From NCBI GenBank assembly GCA_022843885.1, contig JALHMU010000019.1, forward strand, positions 1 to 14,522: DNA of 14,522 bases, read 5' to 3'. Shown in pieces: positions 1 to 7,169 of this stretch. The notes beneath the pieces are model-generated. The model worked only from the letters and a program-made list of their open reading frames with translations, was not told where the DNA came from and did no database searches. This DNA comes from Candidatus Peribacteraceae bacterium. Lineage in GTDB: Bacteria > Patescibacteriota > Gracilibacteria > Peribacterales > Peribacteraceae. The first letter of the stretch is position 1; each line of letters starts with the position of its first letter. The position numbers and the translations under genes were made by a program.

Positions 1-1746
1 AAGGACATTTTCGTATCCATACTTTTCAAAGAGTGAGACAAGGCGTCTTGAAAATTGCTTATAGTCTCGTGTGCGAGCGACACCCTGAATATCTATCGCA
101 GGAATCCCTGTCGCTTGTTCTACTGCATAGAAATTATTCATGGCATCGGGGTCATTCCATGCATTCTGGTAGATACCCATGAACATTTTTCCAATCGCAC
201 TCTGCGTATTGATGTAATACCCGTCGATTGTCGGTGCAAACCCACTATCCTCATACCAGTCCAATGCGTGCTGCAGCGCAGCGGATGATGAAGAAGAGGA
301 AATTGGATGGGCAGGGTTCACGATGAATCCTTCCGAAATATATCCCCCGACTTGGGTTGTCTGTTGCTCAAAACGGTAGGAGGAAGCCACGATACGAGAT
401 GCTGTTTGTTCATTCGTTAGCTCCGCAATTGCTGTTCTATTTTTCATATCCGTTCTTGCGATACGTTCTTGCTCGGCTTGTGAGTATTGATCTGGCGTTC
501 GTTCCTCCGAACGTGTATCCGATCGCATCAATGTTCGTTCGTATGTTTTCACGGTTTGATCTGACTGTGTGACAGTAAAAAGAATCTGTGGGTTTCTATT
601 ATTGTGAATAGCAGGAATCTGACCTGTGAGATTGATGGCAATGGTTTGAAGTGCGGCAACAGTGTGATCAGCTTCATAGAATGGGAATGTTCCACCGTTC
701 CCATCCGTCATCGCGGCTGTGACATGGATCACTCCACCTTCCAGACCATCGTTCTTAACTCTGAATTGTGTTTGAACGGTGCGTCCGGGAGCAATGTATG
801 CAGGCGTATCTGCAATCGGTTCACCGACCGTCGGGAAAGATTTATTCGTCGGGATGGTGAATGCATCGAAGTCGAGTGACATCTTTGTTTTCTGCTCGAT
901 ATCGGCAAGTGTTGGCGATGTGATCGTGCGATCGATATCAATATGTGTCCACGTACCACGCGAAGCACTTGGAATGGAAACGGTCGGGACGATCGTTGTT
1001 GGCGCTCCCGGAAAAAGAACGAAGCTCGAGGGGGATAGATGTTTGATCCACGCATCTGGTACATCCTGAAGGCCGGTTTGAGAGACGTATTGAACACGCA
1101 GTACTTGCATAGGTCGTTCTATTGTCTTGAATCGATAGAGTGTGAATTTTTCTGGGGAAGGATTTGCCGCAAGAATTTGAAAATCCGATCCTCGAACCTC
1201 TGTAATTCCTTCGGGCAGGACATTCCCCCATTGATATTTCACCAAATCTCCCCAAGGATTTTCCGATTCTTTGAGTTCCGCCTCTCCGATCGTACGTAAG
1301 AGAGAAACATCTTCAGCGACTTCCAGAATAGCCAGATCTCTCTCATCAGTGATAACGTCGATTTGGGAACGGATGACTGCGATTTCCTGAGCGATATCGT
1401 CACAGAGAATTTGAATGGCCCGCTCTTCGAGACGTACATCCTTAAGTGCCAATAGCTGCTGTCTCAAGGCTGGTGACAGTGTTTTGTTTTGCAGAGATTG
1501 AATGTATCCCTCTTCAATCTGCTTTCGCTGCTCTGCGATGGTCGTAAGATCTGCCAATTTCAATCCATACACATCTGCCTGTTCCTGTTGATCTTCAATG
1601 AGCGAGGCAATACTTTCTCGCAATGTTTTTGTCACATCGGTGAATGCGACGATCTGCTGATGAAGCTCGTCAGGCGTATCTGTCGTGCCGGCTGAAAACA
1701 TGTTTCGAGACTCAAGAGGTTCGAGATGGAGATGTTTGGTAGGCAT
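1..1746 (-). CDS. Large unrecognised protein, 3' end cut by window edge
   Basis: An uninterrupted minus-strand frame runs from an ATG at 1746 through position 1 with no stop, giving 582 visible residues; the C-terminus lies outside the window. A second in-frame ATG at 1701 would shorten it by 15 residues; a TAA at 1789-1791 limits upstream extension. I do not recognise the family. The first 20 residues contain LEPLESRNMFSAG, which resembles the short LEPR-XLL-type N-terminal motif known from secreted proteins of Planctomycetes and some other bacteria. Residues about 25-150 are rich in Glu, Gln, Leu and Ala and look like helical coiled coil. Residues about 270-400 are Thr/Val-rich and look like a beta-sandwich, followed by a charged helical stretch and a Ser-rich linker (six Ser in a row). 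No transmembrane segment is visible. A surface or cell-envelope role is a guess. No Shine-Dalgarno sequence precedes either start. Confidence 0.82.
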   Translation of the reverse strand, partial: MPTKHLHLEPLESRNMFSAGTTDTPDELHQQIVAFTDVTKTLRESIASLIEDQQEQADVYGLKLADLTTIAEQRKQIEEGYIQSLQNKTLSPALRQQLLALKDVRLEERAIQILCDDIAQEIAVIRSQIDVITDERDLAILEVAEDVSLLRTIGEAELKESENPWGDLVKYQWGNVLPEGITEVRGSDFQILAANPSPEKFTLYRFKTIERPMQVLRVQYVSQTGLQDVPDAWIKHLSPSSFVLFPGAPTTIVPTVSIPSASRGTWTHIDIDRTITSPTLADIEQKTKMSLDFDAFTIPTNKSFPTVGEPIADTPAYIAPGRTVQTQFRVKNDGLEGGVIHVTAAMTDGNGGTFPFYEADHTVAALQTIAINLTGQIPAIHNNRNPQILFTVTQSDQTVKTYERTLMRSDTRSEERTPDQYSQAEQERIARTDMKNRTAIAELTNEQTASRIVASSYRFEQQTTQVGGYISEGFIVNPAHPISSSSSSAALQHALDWYEDSGFAPTIDGYYINTQSAIGKMFMGIYQNAWNDPDAMNNFYAVEQATGIPAIDIQGVARTRDYKQFSRRLVSLFEKYGYENVL

Positions 1747-1948
1747 GTCATTAGTGTGGATTGGATCAATCCAGAGAAATATCTGCTTTTAGGATCGATA
1801 CCAGCACAGTAATGATTTTCGTGAGCTAGATGCGAATTGTATCGTTCTATCGGAAGGCGGAACACCATGATGGAATTGATGTTCTGCCGACGCAAAGAAC
1901 AGTTTTTAGCCCTTCTAGAAGCCATTTATATTGGAAAGTGCTGCGTGT

Positions 1949-2000
1949 ACACTCATATGTAATGCATATGCTCACAATGAAGTAGCACAATGAGTGGTGT
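1949..2000. promoter_or_regulatory. Repeat-rich control region upstream of the TrmB-fusion gene
   Basis: The 275-base divergent gap 1747-2021 holds no gene I can support. Near its right end three repeats are nested: a 7-base inverted repeat CACTCAT (1950-1956) / ATGAGTG (1990-1996), two CATATG palindromes (1954-1959 and 1965-1970), and a direct repeat CACAATGA (1973-1980 and 1986-1993). Such nesting fits an operator, and the adjacent gene encodes a TrmB-type DNA-binding protein, so autoregulation is a reasonable inference. A possible -35 (TTGGAA, 1931-1936) is present but no convincing -10 sits at the right distance. Significance has not been tested statistically. Confidence 0.35.
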
Positions 2001-2021
2001 ATTTCTTCCTTACTCTGATAC

Positions 2022-3587
2022 ATGACCTCTCTTCCTCAAAGTATTGAGACATATCTCATCGAAGCAGGATTTAGCGGAACAGAAATCCTATTACTGAAAC
2101 GATTGTTGGAAGCCGATGCGATGACGCTCCGTGAGCTTGCAGCAAAGACAGGAAAAAGTACGGGCGTGCTTGATCAAGCCACGAAAAAGCTTATTCGTAA
2201 AAATATTCTCAAACGTGAAGTTATCAACGATTCCCCTCGCTATGTTCTTTCGTCGCTCGACGCCATCGCTGAATGGGTGAAGCAGGACATGAGGCAGAAA
2301 CGTGATGCAATGAAACGCAAACAGGATGACTTTGAATCATTCATCGCAACACTGAAGAAAGATCAAGCTCGACCTGACATGCGCTATTTTGAAGGTGCGG
2401 AAGGAATGCAGCAGGCATATCGGACACTACTTACCGAGGGAAAGGATTTTTTGGTGTATCTTCCTGTGACTTTTAAGGAGGAAGAAGACCCATTGCGTGC
2501 ATTCCGTGTGGATTTTTTCCGTGACCGTCGAAAATTTGGCATCTTCTCACGAGTCATAACACATAACACTCCATTAGGGCGCCGCTATCAATCACGTGAT
2601 CCGTTTGAATATCGAAAGACAATGCTTCTTCCTGAGGATGATCTGCCACTCACATTCGAAAAAATCATCGTCGGCGACACAATCGCCTGTTTCAATCATG
2701 AAACGCAGAAGGCATGTTTACTGCATTACCCTGAGCTGGCTCATACAGAGCGCAGTGCATTTGAAATGATTTGGAAAGCGGGACAGATTGTAGCTGCAGG
2801 ACAACCGCAATCTGTCAGTACACCTCCGGACTACAACATTCCTATTTCTACAAAGACCGCTTCGGCATTGCGTGAATTCTTTTTAAGTAGAAAGAGTCTT
2901 TGGACATTCGCGTTGTGTGCGATTTTGGCAGGAGGGATTACATATGGAATGTACGCATACACATTAAATTTAATGAAAAATGAGGTTAAACAAAATCTAC
3001 TTTCAATCGCAGCAACCACCGCACCTGACTTTAATGCTGAAGATCTAAGTGTTTTGCACTTACCAAGAGATATGCAGAAACCCGAATACCAAAGAGTTTT
3101 TGAAAGATTAAATGCAATACGAGATAGAAATGAAAACATAAAATATGTTTATATTATGCGACCTACAGATTCTGATGAGATTTGGGAGTTTGTTGCAGAT
3201 GCAGATTCTAATTACAATATCCCCTTTTACACTGAAGCTAGTGGCGACGATGTTTTAAATGAATATGACGAAAATGTTGCCCCTGGAGTGCGTTATGCAT
3301 TAAGAACAAATATTCTAGTAGAGGCATTAAAGCAGCCAATCACTGAAGAAGATTTTCTGGTTGAGCAATGGGGAGTCACTCTTTCCGGTCACGCACCAAT
3401 AAAAGATGCAAAAGGAAATAGTGTTGCAGTTTTAGGCATAGATATAGATGTTTCTCATCTGTATTCCAACATACGTGCTCAATTCATTCCGCACGTTTGG
3501 TTTATCTCTTCTTTCTTGATTCTATTATTAGCTCGATTGGTTTACATAATGAAAACCCTACAAATAAGTAGGCGTAGAGCTAATTAG
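2022..3587 (+). CDS. Membrane-tethered TrmB-type transcription regulator with Cache-like ectodomain
   Basis: This 521-residue protein joins two unrelated modules. Residues 1-85 form a TrmB-type winged helix (helix-turn-helix near 34-60, with LRELAAKTGKSTGVLDQATK), then a charged coiled coil (about 86-115) and a TrmB C-terminal region (about 118-255) like that of soluble TrmB regulators. Residues 294-314 are a membrane segment preceded by positive residues, 315-488 an extracytoplasmic domain ending in SGHAPIKDAKGN and AVLGIDID (typical of PDC/Cache sensors), 491-508 a second membrane segment, and then a short basic tail. Topology therefore puts both ends in the cytoplasm. I infer a one-component system: ligand binding outside changes DNA binding inside. 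The ectodomain is homologous to that of the kinase at 4843-6279. Base composition falls sharply near residue 305, so the gene looks like a fusion. In-frame TGA at 2016-2018 fixes the start; there is no Shine-Dalgarno sequence. The MFS gene follows after 41 bases. Confidence 0.88.
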   Translation: MTSLPQSIETYLIEAGFSGTEILLLKRLLEADAMTLRELAAKTGKSTGVLDQATKKLIRKNILKREVINDSPRYVLSSLDAIAEWVKQDMRQKRDAMKRKQDDFESFIATLKKDQARPDMRYFEGAEGMQQAYRTLLTEGKDFLVYLPVTFKEEEDPLRAFRVDFFRDRRKFGIFSRVITHNTPLGRRYQSRDPFEYRKTMLLPEDDLPLTFEKIIVGDTIACFNHETQKACLLHYPELAHTERSAFEMIWKAGQIVAAGQPQSVSTPPDYNIPISTKTASALREFFLSRKSLWTFALCAILAGGITYGMYAYTLNLMKNEVKQNLLSIAATTAPDFNAEDLSVLHLPRDMQKPEYQRVFERLNAIRDRNENIKYVYIMRPTDSDEIWEFVADADSNYNIPFYTEASGDDVLNEYDENVAPGVRYALRTNILVEALKQPITEEDFLVEQWGVTLSGHAPIKDAKGNSVAVLGIDIDVSHLYSNIRAQFIPHVWFISSFLILLLARLVYIMKTLQISRRRAN

Positions 3588-3592
3588 ATTTA

Positions 3593-3621
3593 TTGCACAG
3601 CGGAGCCCAAATATGTAAAGT
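3593..3621 (+). promoter_or_regulatory. Possible leaderless promoter of the MFS gene
   Basis: TTGCAC (3593-3598) is followed by a 17-base spacer and TAAAGT (3616-3621), then exactly 7 bases to the ATG at 3629. Both boxes are weak (3/6 and 4/6 matches to consensus), but the spacing matches the stronger leaderless promoters elsewhere in the window. The gene may instead be read through from the TrmB-fusion gene. Confidence 0.35.
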
Positions 3622-3628
3622 ACATTAA

Positions 3629-4816
3629 ATGCTGGTCCAAAAAAACATTTGGAAGCTGTACGTCCTATTTGCGGCATTAGGAGCTCAATTTTACATGCCG
3701 GTCATTCTCCCATTCTGGCGACAGAATGATTTGAATTTAGTACAAATTTTCTTTCTTTTATCAGTTTTTTCTACATCAACTTTACTATGGGAAATACCCT
3801 CAGGGTATATCGCTGATATATGGGGAAAGAAAAACACACTTGTTTTAGGTTCTATGGCCTCTTTTATAGGTTTTACAATTTACAGTCTTTCACATGATTT
3901 CTGGATTTTCTTTATTGCAGAAATTTTCCTGGGCATGGGTACAAGTTTTTTTTCAGGTGCATTAGAAGCACTGTTGTATGAAACTCTAGAGAAATTGAAA
4001 CGCGATAACGCATATAGGTCAACTTTAGGGCATGCCTCATTTCTCGAGTATTCATCTGAAGCAATAAGTAGCATCTTAGGTGGCTTTATTGCGTTGTATA
4101 GCCTCAGAGCAACTATGGCAATAACTGTAATTCCATACGCAATAGCAGTTCTCACTGCTCTCAGCTTAAAAGAAGTAAATATTGAACATCAAGACGAGGA
4201 GAATAAAAATCATTTGAGAGAAATTTTAAGCACATGCAAATATGCATTTTTACAAAAACCCGTACTTAGAAATTTAATTCTTATTGGAAGCCTAATTTAT
4301 ACAATTACAACAATACTTCTTTGGATTGCTCAAGATTACCAACAGTTCGTAGGCGTTCCGCTATTTTGGTTCGGTTTGATCAGTGCTTCATTAAGTTTGG
4401 CTACTGGCTTTGGCTCTAAGTATTCACATGCACTTGAAAAAAAATATAACGATAAACTGTTAATCATTATTTCCTGTCTTGCAATTGGTTTAGCAACAAT
4501 ATTAATTGGTTTTACCACTTCTCTTGCAGGTATTACCCTTTTTCTTGTGATTCGACTTCTATGGGGATTTTTCGACACTTTGACTACGGATATATCTAAT
4601 AAGCATGCATTGCCTCGGTACCGAGCAACAATATTATCAATGCGATCATTCTTTTTCCGTCTTTGCTTTTCCATTCTTTCGCCAATGTTTGGTTATGCAG
4701 CGGACATTTTAACTCTAAATCAAGCTTTGTTATTAACAGGAACAATAGGAACTGCCGCCATTCTTGTTTCATTTGCTATTTTTGGGAAACATTGGAAGGA
4801 TATCCACGAATCTTAA
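3629..4816 (+). CDS. MFS transporter, substrate unknown
   Basis: This 395-residue, very hydrophobic protein has the length and alternating hydrophobic pattern of a 12-segment major facilitator superfamily carrier. The loop after the second helix carries the MFS signature GYIADIWGKK (residues 59-68), with Asp63 and the basic pair Lys67-Lys68. A second typical region lies around residues 104-118 (GTSFFSGALEALLYE), near helices 4-5. A charged central loop (about 181-205) separates the two halves. Such carriers use the proton gradient to export drugs or move small metabolites; the sequence does not reveal the substrate. It sits between two membrane sensors with related ectodomains, so it may handle the compound they detect, which is inference. 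The next gene starts 26 bases downstream, consistent with one operon. The gene is strongly AT-rich. No Shine-Dalgarno sequence is present. Confidence 0.88.
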   Translation: MLVQKNIWKLYVLFAALGAQFYMPVILPFWRQNDLNLVQIFFLLSVFSTSTLLWEIPSGYIADIWGKKNTLVLGSMASFIGFTIYSLSHDFWIFFIAEIFLGMGTSFFSGALEALLYETLEKLKRDNAYRSTLGHASFLEYSSEAISSILGGFIALYSLRATMAITVIPYAIAVLTALSLKEVNIEHQDEENKNHLREILSTCKYAFLQKPVLRNLILIGSLIYTITTILLWIAQDYQQFVGVPLFWFGLISASLSLATGFGSKYSHALEKKYNDKLLIIISCLAIGLATILIGFTTSLAGITLFLVIRLLWGFFDTLTTDISNKHALPRYRATILSMRSFFFRLCFSILSPMFGYAADILTLNQALLLTGTIGTAAILVSFAIFGKHWKDIHES

Positions 4817-4842
4817 TATGTTAACAATGTTCCACTTAGCTG

Positions 4843-6279
4843 ATGGCAAGAATTAAACTCTTCCAAAGATTGGAAAAGGGGTTGGCAGTGAAAAGCTTCG
4901 TTATTTTGTCAATTATCGCAGTGTTAGCGGCAATTATTACCTATATTCTTTACGACTATACAAGAAACCTTCTTATTGACCGCCTGAGAGAGCGCATCGT
5001 GGCGATTACTTCTACTGCTGCGACTAAATTTGATTCTGAAGACATAGAATATGTCATAGAAACTGAGAATACTGAGTCCGTACAATACGAAAGAATTGTT
5101 ACTGAGCTGTATGAGGTTGTAGAAGCAAATGCTGATGTTAAATATGCATACCTAATGCGTCGTGGAGATGTACCTTCAGTTGTTAAATTTGTGGCTGACG
5201 CTTACGGCCTTCTCACAGAAGAAGAATTGGATGAAAACGAGAATGGTGTTCTTGATCCAGAGGAAATTGTGCCTTTACCGGGCGATCCTTACCCTCTTGA
5301 TGATGCTTATCCTGCATTGGGCAATGAGGCATTCTATTTTCCTACAGCTGAAAAAAATCTAAGTACAGACCAATGGGCTCAGCTGCTAGCAGGTTACGCA
5401 CCTATAAAGGACGAAGATGGCAACACTATCGCAGTTGTTGGTATTGATATCGTTGCTAACGACTATCTAAAAATAGTACAAGCTACATTCTTACCATTTC
5501 TCCTGTTCGTCCTATTTCTTGTTTGTCTTCTCGTCCTCTTAACGAACCTACTTGTTCGATCTTGGAATGATCGTGTTAGCGAAGTGAAAGAATTAGATAA
5601 ACAAAAAGATGAACTCTTAAGCATCGTGAGCCATCAGTTAGCAACTCCGGTATCGTCCGTAAAATGGTATCTTGAAATGCTTTTAGATGGTGATGTGGGT
5701 GCATTGACTAAAGAGCAACAGGACTACTTGAAAACAATGCAATCCGTAACTAGAGACCTAGCAGATCTGGTTAGCATGATTTTGGATGTATCCAGAATCC
5801 AACTTGGAAAAATGAAAGTCGACAGGCAAGATATTGATTTCAATGCTTTCCTTCAGGAATTACTTGATGTAATTGTTCCTAAAGCGAAAGAAAAAGCTCA
5901 GATATTTGATGTTTCTATTCCAGAAAAACTCCCACGAATGAAGTTAGATAAACGCTTAACAAGAATGACTTTGGAGAATATTTTAAGTAATGCAATAAAG
6001 TACACACCAGCTAAACAAAAAGTTATTTGGAAAGTGGAAAAACTATCGAACAAGATCTTAATTACAGTTAAAGATACTGGTATTGGTATTCCTCAAAAAG
6101 AACAATCAAAGATTTTCGGCAAACAATATCGAGCTAGTAATACCGGAAGCATCGAAGGAAATGGATTTGGTCTATACGTAGCAAAAGGCGCCATCGAATC
6201 TCAGGATGGAAAAATATGGTTTGAAAGCGCAGAAGGAAAAGGTACAACCTTCTACGTTGAACTGCCTATTGAAGGCTAG
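4843..6279 (+). CDS. Membrane sensor histidine kinase with Cache-like ectodomain and EF-hand-like loop
   Basis: This 478-residue kinase has membrane segments at about 18-38 and 213-237 flanking an extracytoplasmic domain (39-212). That domain ends with AGYAPIKDEDGN and AVVGIDI, as in PDC/Cache sensors and in the TrmB fusion upstream. Residues 130-141 fit a calcium-binding EF-hand loop (Asp130, Asn132, Asn134, Gly135, Asp138, Glu141). A short linker with no clear HAMP domain leads to a HisKA dimerisation domain with phosphoacceptor His264 in SHQLATP; Gln265 replaces the usual Glu/Asp. The ATPase domain has the N box (Asn379, Asn383), G1 (DTGIGIP, 411-417), and G2 (GNGFGLYVAKG, 439-449). It should autophosphorylate and pass phosphate to a response regulator, but none is encoded in the window, so it is an orphan here. 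It lies 26 bases after the MFS gene and lacks a Shine-Dalgarno sequence. Its stop overlaps the convergent methyltransferase stop. Confidence 0.92.
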   Translation: MARIKLFQRLEKGLAVKSFVILSIIAVLAAIITYILYDYTRNLLIDRLRERIVAITSTAATKFDSEDIEYVIETENTESVQYERIVTELYEVVEANADVKYAYLMRRGDVPSVVKFVADAYGLLTEEELDENENGVLDPEEIVPLPGDPYPLDDAYPALGNEAFYFPTAEKNLSTDQWAQLLAGYAPIKDEDGNTIAVVGIDIVANDYLKIVQATFLPFLLFVLFLVCLLVLLTNLLVRSWNDRVSEVKELDKQKDELLSIVSHQLATPVSSVKWYLEMLLDGDVGALTKEQQDYLKTMQSVTRDLADLVSMILDVSRIQLGKMKVDRQDIDFNAFLQELLDVIVPKAKEKAQIFDVSIPEKLPRMKLDKRLTRMTLENILSNAIKYTPAKQKVIWKVEKLSNKILITVKDTGIGIPQKEQSKIFGKQYRASNTGSIEGNGFGLYVAKGAIESQDGKIWFESAEGKGTTFYVELPIEG

Positions 6280-7112
6280 TTAACTCTCTCCACCGAATAT
6301 TTAAGATTCTCATGACCTTTACAGAGCTTATATTTAATGTGAACAGTAAATTCTTCTCCTTTTTTTGCGCGCGTGGGCTCTAAAGGTAAGACTAATGGAA
6401 TGCAGTAGGCATTCGAAAAGAGAAATTTTTTCTTTGAGTTAAATAACGTTTCATTACTAATGCGAATTGCATTAATAATGCCAGATTTACTAGCAGAAAC
6501 TTTAGCGTAGAAATCCACTTCCTCTTCATTCTGTTTAGAGAAATCACAATCTAAGTAAAGAACCTTTTCTGACAAAGACTTAGATTTCAATTTTTTATAC
6601 CAAGGGTATTCATATTGAATGATAGACATTCGGTGTCCATAAAAAACATTCTTTGCCTCAACTAATTCAACAAAATTTTTGATCCTTTGAGGAACTATTA
6701 TCGTGTCTTTCTTGCAGAATTTAAGCACATTATTAATTGCAGGAACTTGTAACTCATCGATAAGACCTGTGGCCACCATTTCGCAAATTACGACATCAAC
6801 TTTCTCAGGTAAATCAATCTTCGTTGCATCGCCTTTTATTAAGATCGATCTATCGGCATGCTTTGATTTTTTTAAATTGGATTTTAAAAGTGGGATTACG
6901 CTTGGATCCGCTTCTATTGAGTACACTTTTTTTGCTCCTGCTTGTAAGGCGAATAATGAAAGAATTCCCGTACCTGATCCTAAGTCAACTACTACGCTTT
7001 TATCTTTTATAACGGCTTTTTCAATAGCCTCTTTAAAAGCCTTAACGCGCTTAGCATCTACTAAACAATCGTAAATCATGTCTGTGCCAGCCCAAAATTC
7101 AATGCCACTCAT
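6276..7112 (-). CDS. PRMT-like class I SAM-dependent methyltransferase
   Basis: This 278-residue protein has a Rossmann SAM-binding core: motif I DLGSGTGI at 43-50, acidic Glu67 at the end of the second strand, GDATKIDLPEKVD at 94-106. Several features point to the protein arginine methyltransferase family rather than generic methyltransferases: the N-terminal IYDCLVDAKRVKAFKEAI (13-30), the AGAKKVYSIEA stretch after motif I, and a double-Glu loop with Glu111 and Glu120 spaced nine residues apart as in PRMTs, followed by a beta-rich C-terminal half with PLEPTRAKKGEEF (243-255). The usual PRMT THW loop is not recognisable, so arginine as the substrate is uncertain; small molecules or another protein side chain are possible. 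It shares the AT-rich composition of the neighbouring kinase, and its stop overlaps the kinase stop by four bases (CTAG). It lies 57 bases downstream of pilT on the same strand. Confidence 0.85.
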   Translation of the reverse strand: MSGIEFWAGTDMIYDCLVDAKRVKAFKEAIEKAVIKDKSVVVDLGSGTGILSLFALQAGAKKVYSIEADPSVIPLLKSNLKKSKHADRSILIKGDATKIDLPEKVDVVICEMVATGLIDELQVPAINNVLKFCKKDTIIVPQRIKNFVELVEAKNVFYGHRMSIIQYEYPWYKKLKSKSLSEKVLYLDCDFSKQNEEEVDFYAKVSASKSGIINAIRISNETLFNSKKKFLFSNAYCIPLVLPLEPTRAKKGEEFTVHIKYKLCKGHENLKYSVERVN

Positions 7113-7129
7113 AAAAAAGAGATTTTGCT

Positions 7130-7142
7130 ATGTAGCCTACAT
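7130..7142. promoter_or_regulatory. 13-base palindrome upstream of the methyltransferase
   Basis: ATGTAG-C-CTACAT is a perfect 6-base inverted repeat around one central base, centred about 24 bases before the methyltransferase ATG at 7112. It resembles a repressor operator. Read as RNA it can form only a short 5-pair AT-rich hairpin with a three-base loop, and the nearest T run is about 11 bases further on, so it is a poor pilT terminator. No convincing -35/-10 pair is seen for the methyltransferase. Confidence 0.35.
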
Positions 7143-7169
7143 CACTTTTAGCGTCATTTAAACCAATAA

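Larger units (their letters stand above)
2940..7169. other. AT-rich island
   Basis: Hand counts on single 60-base lines give about 50-52% GC at 2101 and 2221, about 27-28% at 2941 and 3121, about 22% at 3721, and about 62% at 7381 in pilT. The AT-rich stretch covers the sensor half of the TrmB fusion, the MFS gene, the kinase and the methyltransferase, and ends at the pilT stop codon. Codons such as TTA, ATA and AAA dominate inside it. I see no flanking direct repeats, integrase or tRNA, so mechanism and exact borders are unknown. These are spot counts rather than a full profile. Confidence 0.6.

Noticed and set aside
485..545. Clustered GTTCGTTC and CGAACG repeats
   Set aside because: They lie inside the coding frame of the large minus-strand gene, are short, and reflect codon choice for Glu/Arg-Thr-rich residues.
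1632..1925. 97-residue minus-strand frame
   Set aside because: It overlaps the start of the large minus-strand gene in another frame, its product is low-complexity with no family features, and no start signal precedes it.
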